Counted from the first letter of the stretch, positions 49,911 to 60,703 are shown. The stretch: DNA of 64,000 nucleotides from an uncultured Bacteroidales bacterium (GCA_946409645.1 CAMJXE010000007.1:1-64000); one strand, 5' to 3'. Numbers and translations: made by a program. The notes: generated by a model not told the origin, from the letters alone.

Positions 49911-50059
49911 AACATGAATAATATGCGGCAAAAATACAAAAAAATAACAGATGGATAAAACTTGTGAAATTTTTTTCAACGCACTGCAACCTTTCGAACT
50001 TTTTGCATCCTAATAATAGATAAAGATACTATTTTTGCAGCATCGAAATAATTTAAGCA

Positions 50060-50797
50060 ATGAACCGAGGCAAACAAACTTGTGAGTACTTGAAGGATGT
50101 GCGGCGGCGAGTGGCGCGGGAAAACGACATCCCGTTGGAGCAGCCTGCATGCACCTTCGAGGGGGAATGCAGCGGCACCTGTCCCCGTTGCGAGGCCGAA
50201 GTCCGCTATATTGAGAGCGAATTGCGCAAACGGAGAAGCCTCGGCAAAGCTGTCTCCATCGCTGGCATCGCCCTTTCTTCGGTGGTGGCAGTTAGTTGTC
50301 ACCCGAACACCCTGCAGGGCGAGCCCGAACTGAATCCTGACGATACGGTGAATGCTGCGGCCGATACGACAGCCGTGAACGACACACTTCGAAACAACCC
50401 TGTTGATACGATGGCAACGGCACCGAAACCGTCATGGTACGATTATCCTGAAATTTATTGTGGTGGGCTTGCACTTGAAGGCTACCACCCCGAGCCCATT
50501 TTTCCGGAGCAGTACGGTACACCTGCCTCCTGGCTGAAGGGGCAAATCAAGGATTCGGCGACCCTCGCGCGTATCCACGACCGCGACATGGACGATATCG
50601 TCATCCATTACATGGTAAATCCCGATGGCACCATCTCGGATATAAGTTTCTTTCCCTCTTTGATGGCTTCGGAAGATCCTGAGGACGAAGCGTTTGTGAA
50701 TACGATTGAACGCATCATGCTCGCCATGCCTCTCTGGGAAAAATCCTACCAAGACCACGCATTCGGACATGAGATTCCGGTGAAAGAACTGCGGTGA
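50060..50797 (+). CDS. Membrane-anchored protein with N-terminal Cys-cluster domain and TonB-C-like C-terminus
   Basis: GKQTCEYLKDVRRRVARENDIPLEQPACTFEGECSGTCPRCEAEVRYIESEL; TM segment AVSIAGIALSSVVAVSC; IVIHYMVNPDGTISDISFFPS. Confidence 0.65.
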   Translation: MNRGKQTCEYLKDVRRRVARENDIPLEQPACTFEGECSGTCPRCEAEVRYIESELRKRRSLGKAVSIAGIALSSVVAVSCHPNTLQGEPELNPDDTVNAAADTTAVNDTLRNNPVDTMATAPKPSWYDYPEIYCGGLALEGYHPEPIFPEQYGTPASWLKGQIKDSATLARIHDRDMDDIVIHYMVNPDGTISDISFFPSLMASEDPEDEAFVNTIERIMLAMPLWEKSYQDHAFGHEIPVKELR

Positions 50798-50941
50798 AGA
50801 ACACAAAAGCCAACAGCTAAAAGCCAATAGCCAAAGTTATAGTCTATGTCATTTCGCATCCGTTGTGACTTTGTCAAATAATTGTCGGTGCGCATTCGGA
50901 AATTGTGTACCTTTGCGGCTCATTTTTGGAATTGAAAAACG

Positions 50942-52462
<1,521 letters not shown>

Positions 52463-52492
52463 AAACGGGGAAAGTTGATATTTTGCCACAGA

Positions 52493-52526
52493 GACCCCTT
52501 CGGAGAAATCCGTCGGGGTCTTTTTT
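52493..52526 (+). terminator. guaA intrinsic terminator
   Basis: GACCCCTTCGGAGAAATCCGTCGGGGTCTTTTTT. Confidence 0.85.
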
Positions 52527-52573
52527 GTGGTGAAATAATTTTGAATATCACACCAAAGATATATAAAAATGTG

Positions 52574-52797
52574 TACTTTTGGTAAGAAAAACAAACCATT
52601 GTTGGAGTAAATGGAGAAAAAACTCAACCCGAAAGTTGCTCGACCTCCAGGGCCGCAAACTGGCCACCCTCCTGGATTCGCCCCACGGCACGGACGTACC
52701 CGAAATAGACCTCTCGCCCTATCCCTCCGGCACATACCTCGTGAAGATCAACTTCGAGCGAGGGGTGAGCGTGGTGAGGAAGGTGGTGAAGCGATGA
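52574..52797 (+). pseudogene. Relic of a T9SS cargo gene (promoter and start codon fused out of frame to a sorting-domain remnant)
   Basis: TACTTTTG at 52574-52581, ATG 52611 (MEKKLNP), then out-of-frame LLDLQGRKLATLLDSPHGTDVPEIDLSPYPSGTYLVKINFERGVSVVRKVVKR. Confidence 0.65.
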
Positions 52798-52805
52798 AGG
52801 AAGAA

Positions 52806-52845
52806 CGATGAATGGCGATGAAGAGCGATGAAATACGAGGAATGG
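52806..52845. repeat. Imperfect 10-bp tandem repeat, 4 units
   Basis: CGATGAATGG CGATGAAGAG CGATGAAATA CGAGGAATGG. Confidence 0.65.
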
Positions 52846-52909
52846 AATTGCTGCGAATTGGAAAAAATGTATCTTTGCGGCTGGAAATTCTAATGTTAGA
52901 CAAGTAGTT

Positions 52910-53716
52910 ATGGGTATCACTTTTGATGAAAGGACACAAAAGTTCGTGTTCGATTTTGAACATGACAACGAAAAGGACATTGTGCAACTGACCGACGAGG
53001 GCTACCAGGTGGAGGCGTTCGGCAAGTGCTTCTACTATGGCTATGAATTCTCCGAGCAGGTGGACAGCAGTGTCCGAAGTGCGTTCATCCAATATGTGAA
53101 ATTCTCCGAAGATCTTCAAAAGGACTCGAATCTGACGCAATTCATCAAAAAAGCTATCGATGACTTGAGCCGGAAGATCAACCTGTACGATTATCAGATG
53201 GTGATTATGCCCGAGTCCTCCAGCAAGGTAAACCAGTACATGCTGCGCTATATCTATCGTTTCGCGCAGCCCACGCTCCACAAAATGCAACTCGTGAAGG
53301 CTCTGCCCCAGAACATTTCGTTTGATATGGACGGATACGAAAAACAGTATCTGGACGATGTGCTGGAAAACGGGCGTCCCCGTTATACGGAAAAACAAAA
53401 AGAGGAAGCGAGGGTCGCCATTAATAACATGGTCGATCTCATTCACCAGAAAGATTATTTTACGATTGCCAAAGATGTGAAGAAAAGCCGCTTACGCCCA
53501 TACATCATGCATTTCCTGAAATTCGCCAACGAAGAAGACGAACGGCTTTGCGCCTCCATTCGAGACCAGAACGTGCTCATCATCGACGATGTGACCACCA
53601 GCGGTTCCACGTTGAACGAGATGCTTCGTACATTACGGATTTTGAACGAGGACAATAACATCGTTGTTTTCAGTTTGATAGGCCGCAAAGACTTGATGGC
53701 GGATGCCGCCATGTAG
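52910..53716 (+). CDS. Phosphoribosyltransferase-domain protein
   Basis: PRPP-binding motif NVLIIDDVTTSGSTLNEML; TATCTTTG element about 40 bp upstream. Confidence 0.8.
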   Translation: MGITFDERTQKFVFDFEHDNEKDIVQLTDEGYQVEAFGKCFYYGYEFSEQVDSSVRSAFIQYVKFSEDLQKDSNLTQFIKKAIDDLSRKINLYDYQMVIMPESSSKVNQYMLRYIYRFAQPTLHKMQLVKALPQNISFDMDGYEKQYLDDVLENGRPRYTEKQKEEARVAINNMVDLIHQKDYFTIAKDVKKSRLRPYIMHFLKFANEEDERLCASIRDQNVLIIDDVTTSGSTLNEMLRTLRILNEDNNIVVFSLIGRKDLMADAAM

Positions 53717-54394
53717 TTGAACGGTATTTTTACGTCCGGAAATGAGACTTGAGACGTGAGACTTGAGACAGGCGGGCGGAGGCTCAGGCGAAAAATTCAC
53801 CTTCGCCACGCCGGTGGTGTCCACATATTCGCCCGTGTCAAGGAACCTTGCCAATGACAGCGCTATCTGAGAGAACGGGCTCTCCAAGGCCTCCAATTGG
53901 CGTCCCATATAAACGTATTCCTCCAATATTACGTCCGGATTAGCTTGAAAGGTGTTCTTACGATACCTCTTGGACACCATGATGCTTAGATTGAAATCGT
54001 TAGCATCGTGCTCCAAATATTTCCCGGCGTTTGCATGATGGTTGCTGACCCTTATGGAAACCCTCATCTGGTTTTCACCTATTTCAAAAACAGCATAACT
54101 ACTGGCACTCTTCGGGTTCATGCCCAATGCTGTTTTCAAATCAAAGATAAACCCTTTCGGTTCTTTGACAAGCTTATAACTTTCGGCAAGACTATTTAAT
54201 TTTTCTTTTGTAAGTTCTATTATTTTTTGTATTTTTGCAGCGTCATTTTCCTGAGAAGCTCTAGTGACTAAAGGTCTGCTTATCAGTTCAGGAGAATGAC
54301 TTTTTTGTTTCTTCATATTTTGTGTTTTTGGTTTGTCCGGCGAGCATCCATCTACAAGGATATTATTTACAAGTTCAGCTTCGTTCTTTTTCAT
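53633..54394 (-). CDS. Hypothetical protein, duplicated family (copy B)
   Basis: Near-identical to 12125..12772 up to KVNFSPE; C-terminal extension runs antisense into the phosphoribosyltransferase gene. Confidence 0.6.
   Translation of the reverse strand: MKKNEAELVNNILVDGCSPDKPKTQNMKKQKSHSPELISRPLVTRASQENDAAKIQKIIELTKEKLNSLAESYKLVKEPKGFIFDLKTALGMNPKSASSYAVFEIGENQMRVSIRVSNHHANAGKYLEHDANDFNLSIMVSKRYRKNTFQANPDVILEEYVYMGRQLEALESPFSQIALSLARFLDTGEYVDTTGVAKVNFSPEPPPACLKSHVSSLISGRKNTVQLHGGIRHQVFAAYQTENNDVIVLVQNP
53744..53771. repeat. Heptad repeat GAGACnn x4
   Basis: GAGACTT GAGACGT GAGACTT GAGACAG. Confidence 0.8.
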
Positions 54395-54727
54395 CTCTAA
54401 ATTTTTAAGTTGTTGCCTGCAAAGTTACAAAACAAGAGCAAACAAATCAAGCGCAAATGATATTTAATTCATTAAGAATCAAAATGATAAAAGTTGCATT
54501 TTTCAATTGAAAAGTTGCTATGTCTGGAAAGAAAGTTGCAAAGTGTAAAAAATGCACAAAGCATCACTTGGCGATATCTCATATTGCCCGCCTGAAATTT
54601 TGGAAGATTTTGTTCGTTAGGGTGCAATTTCCGTTTACTCTAACCCTTTCCCAAGCAGATCACCATTGAGAGCGAGAAGTTCCCCATAGTTGAAAAAATT
54701 GTATCTTTGCAGAACGAATAGAAGACA

Positions 54728-55159
54728 ATGGAAAGGTTTGTCAATCTCATCAATGTGAACTGCGTTGTTTTTTGGCAGATGAGGTGGTTACCCACTAAAA
54801 GCAAGTTAAAAAAGGGAGACTATCTACGACAAGCAGAAGCCGCTTTTAACGGCGCATTTCGGCACGAAGGATATGCTGTTATGGGAATGCTATGGTTCTT
54901 ACCAACGGCTGCCCTTGTTGTCAAACTTATAGGAGAAAGTTTCTGGACCATAATAACCACATTCGTCCTGTCTATTGCTTTGTCATTCCTCTTCCACTGG
55001 TATTTCCTGACGTACAAAAACAAATGGCGCAAATATTGGAATGAATATGAGCATCAGACAAAACGGCAACGTGTTGTATGGGCGATAATCACCATTGTGA
55101 CATATATCCTTTTTTTCGGTTTTTGTACAATTGGGGCTTTTTTGATACATAAAGCATAA
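54728..55159 (+). CDS. Hypothetical membrane protein
   Basis: Hydrophobic segments GMLWFLPTAALVVKLI, IITTFVLSIALSFLFHWYF, VVWAIITIVTYILFF; TATCTTTG element just upstream. Confidence 0.6.
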   Translation: MERFVNLINVNCVVFWQMRWLPTKSKLKKGDYLRQAEAAFNGAFRHEGYAVMGMLWFLPTAALVVKLIGESFWTIITTFVLSIALSFLFHWYFLTYKNKWRKYWNEYEHQTKRQRVVWAIITIVTYILFFGFCTIGAFLIHKA

Positions 55160-55339
55160 CTTGATTGGAAAAGCTCTTAATCTAAGGCGAAAATCATAAA
55201 ATTCTCAAAATGTTGGCACCGATTTGTCTTTATCCAGTCGGTCGGCAGTCGGTGACGAAAAAAGTTGTATCTTTGCAGGCAATAATAATCAGAAAGAAAG
55301 GACACGAAAACTTGTCACTCAGGTAGATAGGCAAAAGAT

Positions 55340-56461
55340 ATGATGATCGAAGAACCCATACTCCCGCAACTTCCCGATTTTGAGGAATATATCCTGCAGG
55401 GCGAGCCGGACCGGCGGCAACGCGCCGAAAACTGGCAGATCGCCATCGGCCTGCAGGCGGTAGATGGTCTGCACACTTCGGAGTACCTGCAACAGACAGC
55501 ACGGCAGCATATTGAAGGGGAGATTACAGCCAAAGAGGTGAGTGATCTCGTCAACAGTTATTATAAGTCGCAATCAGGCAGGCAATCGTTAGAGAAGGAA
55601 CGAACAGAAGAGGCGGACAAAGTCTCTTCCCGAATCTCAGAACTACTTGCTGAAAAAACATTTGACTTTACGACTGCACAACTGATTTCCATACATCGCC
55701 GGCTGTTTACGGGTTTGTTTAAGTTTGCAGGACGCATTCGGGATTACAATATCATTAAAAACGAATGGGTTTTGAATGGAGATACCGTTTTATACTCCAG
55801 TGCTGACTTGATTCATGATTCCCTCGAGTATGATATTTCACAAGAGAAAACTTTCAAATACAGCGGGATGACTGCCGAGGATTCTATAAAACATCTTTCC
55901 CGTTTTTGCGCTGATTTGTGGCAAATCCATCCTTTTGGCGAAGGAAACACCAGAACTACAGCGGTCTTTATGATGAAATATCTTAGAGCATTAGGATTCG
56001 ATATGGTGTCGAATGAACCTTTTTCCCAACATTCCTGGTATTTCCGAAATGCTTTAGTCAGAGCCAATTACAACAACCTTCAAAAAGGAATACATGCCAC
56101 TACCGAATTTTTGGAAAAATTCTTCCGAAATTTGCTTCTCAATGAAAAGAACTTATTGAGAAACAGAGAAATGCATGTGCTTTGGTCTGACAATCTCGAG
56201 TTTCAAAGTGCAAAAGCAATCTCCCAAAGTGCAAATAATGAAGCCCCGTTGCCTCCAAAGTGCAATTTTTGCACTTTGGAAGAAGTCGCTGTCCTACAAT
56301 GTATCCTTAAACAACCCAATATCACGCAAAAGGAAATGGCTGCCATTATAGGAAAATCTGAACGGACAATCAAATCCATAACCATAAGACTTGTAGAACA
56401 AGGCATCATTTCCCGCAAAAACGGCAAACGAAACGGCTTTTGGGAAATCATCAACAACTAA
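55340..56461 (+). CDS. Fic family protein with antitoxin-like N-terminal region and C-terminal winged HTH
   Basis: Fic motif HPFGEGNTRTTAVFM; N-terminal WQIAIGLQAVDGLHTSEYLQQTARQHIEGEITAKEVSDLVNSYY; C-terminal NITQKEMAAIIGKSERTIKSITIRLVEQGII. Confidence 0.9.
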   Translation: MMIEEPILPQLPDFEEYILQGEPDRRQRAENWQIAIGLQAVDGLHTSEYLQQTARQHIEGEITAKEVSDLVNSYYKSQSGRQSLEKERTEEADKVSSRISELLAEKTFDFTTAQLISIHRRLFTGLFKFAGRIRDYNIIKNEWVLNGDTVLYSSADLIHDSLEYDISQEKTFKYSGMTAEDSIKHLSRFCADLWQIHPFGEGNTRTTAVFMMKYLRALGFDMVSNEPFSQHSWYFRNALVRANYNNLQKGIHATTEFLEKFFRNLLLNEKNLLRNREMHVLWSDNLEFQSAKAISQSANNEAPLPPKCNFCTLEEVAVLQCILKQPNITQKEMAAIIGKSERTIKSITIRLVEQGIISRKNGKRNGFWEIINN

Positions 56462-56504
56462 CCAAATAACCCTTAACCTGTCAATAACCCTTAACCCATA
56501 ACCT

Positions 56505-57758
56505 ATGATCCTCATCAACATCGGAGACGAACTCCTCTTAGGACAAGTCATCAACACCAACGCCGCCTTCATCGGGCAGCAGATGGCCCTGGCGGGCATC
56601 GAAATGACAGAATGCGTCACCATCGGCGACGACGAGAGCGCCATTCGCAGCGCCATCGAGAACGGATTTGCGAAAACCAACCTGATTGTGGTCACCGGCG
56701 GACTCGGACCCACCCGCGACGACATCACCAAAAAGGTCATCTGCGACTACTTCCACCGCGAACTGGTGGTGGACGAGCAGACCTTGGAGTGGGTGCGCGA
56801 GATTTTCGCCGCCCGCGGGATGGAACTCACAGAGACCAACAGCCACCAGGCCGATGTGCCCGAAGGCTGCACCGTCCTGAAAAACACCTTGGGTACCGCC
56901 CCCGGACTCTGGATAGAACAGGACGGCAAGATCCTCGTCGCCCTTCCCGGTGTGCCGTTCGAAATGGAAAAGCTTATCTGTGAAGAGGTTCTGCCGAGAT
57001 TGCAGGAGATTTTCCACCACGAGCACGCCGTGCTCTACAAAGTACTGCAGTGTACTGGCGTCAGCGAGAGCAATCTCTCTGACCAGCTCACCGACTTCGA
57101 GGCGCAGTTACCGGAAAACATCAAGTTGGCCTACCTGCCGAAACCGGGCATCATCCGTCTGCGGCTGACCGCTTCGGGTGCCAACAACGAAGAGCTGCAA
57201 ACTTCTCTGAACCAGCAGTTTGAGAAACTGAAAGCCGAGGTGGGCTCGTTGGCCTTCGCCGACGAGGACATCCCGATGGAAGCCGTCATCGGCAAGTTAC
57301 TGCGCGGGAGCGGTCGTCGCGTGGCTACCGCCGAGAGCTGTACCGGCGGCTTTATCGCGCATCTGATTACCTCTGTGCCAGGCAGTTCCGAATACTTCCA
57401 AGGGAGCGTGGTCTCCTACAGCAACCAGGTGAAGCGCGACATCCTCAACGTTCGGGAGGACAACCTCAAGAAACGCGGCGCAGTGAGCGAGCCGGTGGTC
57501 AGCGACATGGCCCTCAACGCAATGGATCTCCTGGATGTCGATTACGCCGTGGCCACCTCCGGCATCGCGGGTCCCGACGGCGGCACGGCCGAGAAGCCCG
57601 TCGGCACCGTCTGGATGGCCGTGGCTACCCCTACCCGACTGACCACCAAAGAGTTCCATTTCGGTAAGCACACTGGTCGGAAGCAGATTATCGAGCGTGC
57701 CGCCCATGCTGCCCTCAACATGCTGCGTATCGAAATCGAGAAAGACCTCCGCCGATGA
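56505..57758 (+). CDS. cinA: CinA-family protein (competence/damage-inducible; nicotinamide-nucleotide amidase)
   Basis: LINIGDELLLGQVINTNAAFIGQQMALAGI...VVTGGLGPTRDDITKK...TAESCTGGFIAHLIT...GIAGPDGGTAEKPVGTVW. Confidence 0.95.
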   Translation: MILINIGDELLLGQVINTNAAFIGQQMALAGIEMTECVTIGDDESAIRSAIENGFAKTNLIVVTGGLGPTRDDITKKVICDYFHRELVVDEQTLEWVREIFAARGMELTETNSHQADVPEGCTVLKNTLGTAPGLWIEQDGKILVALPGVPFEMEKLICEEVLPRLQEIFHHEHAVLYKVLQCTGVSESNLSDQLTDFEAQLPENIKLAYLPKPGIIRLRLTASGANNEELQTSLNQQFEKLKAEVGSLAFADEDIPMEAVIGKLLRGSGRRVATAESCTGGFIAHLITSVPGSSEYFQGSVVSYSNQVKRDILNVREDNLKKRGAVSEPVVSDMALNAMDLLDVDYAVATSGIAGPDGGTAEKPVGTVWMAVATPTRLTTKEFHFGKHTGRKQIIERAAHAALNMLRIEIEKDLRR

Positions 57759-58636
57759 ACGCGCAAATCGCCCGCTTCCGGCAATATTTGGTCTATGAAA
57801 AAGGCCTCTCGCCCAAGAGCGTGGAGGCCTATTTGCACGATGTGCAGCTATTGGCGGACTTTTTGGGCGAGGACAAGATAGCCGACGCCACTTTCGAGGA
57901 GTTACAGAAATTTCTGAAACACCTATACGAATCGGATTTCAACGCACGGTCGCAGGCACGGATTGTGTCCGGAATGCGGGCTTTCTTCCGCTACCTCATC
58001 TACGCCAACGTGCGTGAGGACGACCCGACGGAGTTGTTGGATGCGCCCAAAATCGGGATGCATCTCCCTGATGTACTAACCGTTGAGGAAATCCAAAGCA
58101 TCATGGACGTGATAGACTTGAGCACGCCGGAGGGTCACCGAAACCGCGCCATGGTAGAGGTAATGTACGGTTGTGGGCTGCGTGTCAGCGAGTTAGTGAC
58201 CTTGCGGCTCTCCAACCTCTTCTTCGAGGAGGGCTTCATCAAAGTGGTCGGCAAGGGCAACAAAGAGCGGCTGATTCCGATAGGAAAAACGGCCATGAAG
58301 ATGGTGAACCTTTACATTAACGGAAAACGTAAACTATTGAAAATCAAGAAGGGTGAAGAGGACTACGTCTTCCTGAACCGCAGGGGGGCGCACCTCACCC
58401 GCGAGATGGTCTTCATGCTCGTAAAGAAGTGGGTGGCGGCGGCAGGCATCGACAAGACAGTGAGTCCGCACACGTTCCGGCACTCCTTTGCCACGCACCT
58501 CATCGAGGGCGGCGCCGACTTGCGTGCCGTGCAGGAAATGCTCGGCCACGAAAGCATCACCACCACCGAGATTTACACGCATCTGGACCAGGACTACCTG
58601 CGGACGAACATCGCGCTGTTCCATCCGAGGTACTGA
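57755..58636 (+). CDS. xerD: Site-specific tyrosine recombinase XerD
   Basis: Tyr-recombinase catalytic residues in YGCGLRVSELVTL, HTFRHSFATHLIEGGADLRAVQEMLGHESITTTEIYTH. Confidence 0.95.
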   Translation: MNAQIARFRQYLVYEKGLSPKSVEAYLHDVQLLADFLGEDKIADATFEELQKFLKHLYESDFNARSQARIVSGMRAFFRYLIYANVREDDPTELLDAPKIGMHLPDVLTVEEIQSIMDVIDLSTPEGHRNRAMVEVMYGCGLRVSELVTLRLSNLFFEEGFIKVVGKGNKERLIPIGKTAMKMVNLYINGKRKLLKIKKGEEDYVFLNRRGAHLTREMVFMLVKKWVAAAGIDKTVSPHTFRHSFATHLIEGGADLRAVQEMLGHESITTTEIYTHLDQDYLRTNIALFHPRY

Positions 58637-58718
58637 TAATGTGCTTTCGGCACCCTGGCGAGTTCGAGATTCCACCACCTCCTATTGGCGACGGAGGAAT
58701 GGAACAGCGATGAAAGGA

Positions 58719-60416
58719 CTATTTGTTAATCACCAGTTTCTGGACAGTCGTTCTGTTCCGGTTGTCACGGATGTGCAAGAAATAGACCCCGTTATTCCAT
58801 TGACCACAGGAAATCTTCTCCACCTCATTACCTGAAAGGGTGAAAAAGTCGATTTGACGGCCCGTCATGTCGAAAACAGTGACATCAGCCAAATTTTCGC
58901 CTTGAATCAGCACAAAATCGGTGGCAGGGTTGGGGTAAACCCGAACATTCAACGACTTATAGTCATCAATGCCCACACCATCCATCACAAATACGTGCGG
59001 GTCGGCAGCCCCGATATACGGGTGCTTCTCACAACGACCTGACGCATCTTTCGCATATATGTAATATTGTATCGAATCACCTGACTGAAGACCTGCGCTC
59101 GCGAAGTCAAATTGATACTCGTTTCCGGAGGCGTATTGCAACAACTGGTGCTGCCAATCCCCATTATTGATTCTATAATACACCAACAATGAGTCAGTAA
59201 TCAGATTAGCACCGCTTAACGCTTTGATAGTCACGGAAATATTGAGATCGTCGGCAAGGTTCTTAAGACCTAAAACCGGATAATGGCTGAGATAGAGCAT
59301 CCCCAAGTCGGCAAGCTCGTGCGTGCGGCAATGCAAAGCATCCGTGCTGAGCCATGGTGTATATTCTGATTGCATAATGGGCACGATAGTGTAGCCCGGC
59401 ATCGCCTGCTGATATACGGCAATCGCCTCGTTATCATGGGGATTGCCCGTGACCGGCACAAAAACGTGGTCGTTCAAAATCAGTGAGTTCGTATAGGGTG
59501 TGGCTTTGTCGGCGTTGGGGTTGGCATAGACCCGATAGACCTGATAGTGGTTGCCCCAGGGCGTAGTGTTTTGCGCAAAGAACTGTGCCATAGCTTCATA
59601 GCTGGCATAACGCGGGTCACTTTGAGGCACCTGGCCAATCAACACCTTGTCCACATCCAGATATTTCCCCCAACAGTCGATATGGGCGATGTATTCTCCC
59701 AATGGATCAGCGAGATACATATAGTTGTCAACGCCCAGATAGTCCATCGCCATAGCCGACAGGGAAGCTTCGGTTTCGGATGGATTCTCCTGAAGCACCA
59801 ACATGGTGGATGCCGCAGTACCGTAACCATCCACCATATAGTTGCCACCGGTATGCACCATCGGCATTTCGTAGCGATTAATACCCAAATAATCAACAAC
59901 ATACTCCATAGAGGCATCGTCATTAGGACGTTGCGGACGGTTATACACGAAATCTATCACATTCACAGAATCGTGTCCATCGATGACAAACCATGGGCCG
60001 TAGTCGCGGGTCCAATAAGAATCGTGGTTAATCATCCAGAACTCCACATTGCCCATGGTCACATTGTTGTTGGTGAAGTATTGGGCGGCATCGGCACTGT
60101 CGCTGGCATCATTCACCAGCACTTTCACCTGCGTGATATGAGACAGTTCGCTGACAAGCGCCACGGGGATGCCAAGCGGATAAGCGATCATCACGCCGCC
60201 CATAGGCTGGAATTCCGACACGGCGGTAACCGGTGCGGCGGGCGGGTTGGAGTTGCGCAGATGGGCCTGTTGGGAGAGGAAGGGGATCATCAGCTTCTCC
60301 TCGGCAGTGGCGTGATGCGGGAATTTCGGGTGGGTGTCGTAGTGGATGGACTCGTTTTGGGCGAAAAGTGTCGCAAAACAGATCATCAATAGGAAAATCA
60401 GATTGTATTTTTTCAT
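58719..60416 (-). CDS. Peptidylarginine-deiminase/agmatine-deiminase family protein with T9SS sorting domain
   Basis: FQPMGGVMIAYPLG...WTRDYGPWFVIDG...HTGGNYMVDGYG...HIDCWGKYL...ALHCRTHELADLG; C-terminal VRVYPNPATDFVLIQG...GVYFLHIRDNRNRTTVQKLVINK. Confidence 0.9.
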   Translation of the reverse strand: MKKYNLIFLLMICFATLFAQNESIHYDTHPKFPHHATAEEKLMIPFLSQQAHLRNSNPPAAPVTAVSEFQPMGGVMIAYPLGIPVALVSELSHITQVKVLVNDASDSADAAQYFTNNNVTMGNVEFWMINHDSYWTRDYGPWFVIDGHDSVNVIDFVYNRPQRPNDDASMEYVVDYLGINRYEMPMVHTGGNYMVDGYGTAASTMLVLQENPSETEASLSAMAMDYLGVDNYMYLADPLGEYIAHIDCWGKYLDVDKVLIGQVPQSDPRYASYEAMAQFFAQNTTPWGNHYQVYRVYANPNADKATPYTNSLILNDHVFVPVTGNPHDNEAIAVYQQAMPGYTIVPIMQSEYTPWLSTDALHCRTHELADLGMLYLSHYPVLGLKNLADDLNISVTIKALSGANLITDSLLVYYRINNGDWQHQLLQYASGNEYQFDFASAGLQSGDSIQYYIYAKDASGRCEKHPYIGAADPHVFVMDGVGIDDYKSLNVRVYPNPATDFVLIQGENLADVTVFDMTGRQIDFFTLSGNEVEKISCGQWNNGVYFLHIRDNRNRTTVQKLVINK

Positions 60417-60461
60417 TGTTCAGATTTGATAATATTCAATATAAAGACAGACATACAATAA

Positions 60462-60499
60462 AAAAAACGCTTATTTGTTTGAAAAAATAAGCGTTTTTT
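60462..60499. terminator. Bidirectional-looking terminator between tRNA-Arg and the deiminase gene
   Basis: AAAAACGCTTATTtgtttgaaAAAATAAGCGTTTTTT. Confidence 0.75.
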
Positions 60500-60501
60500 C
60501 T

Positions 60502-60578
60502 TGGTGACCCCTGCAGGATTCAAACCTGCAACCTTTTGATCCGTAGTCAAATGCTCTATTCAGTTGAGCTAAGGGGCC
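60502..60578 (-). tRNA. tRNA-Arg (ACG), CCA encoded
   Basis: Minus strand GGCCCCTTAGCTCAACTGAATAGAGCATTTGACTACGGATCAAAAGGTTGCAGGTTTGAATCCTGCAGGGGTCACCA. Confidence 0.95.
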
Positions 60579-60703
60579 TTTCTCAAAAGAGCGTGCAAAA
60601 ATACACTTTTTTTAATATCACAACATCCTAAAAAAAATTTTTTTATTTTGATGTGTTATATTGGAAAAAAATGTATTTTTGCCGCCGAATTGATGATAAC
60701 TAC

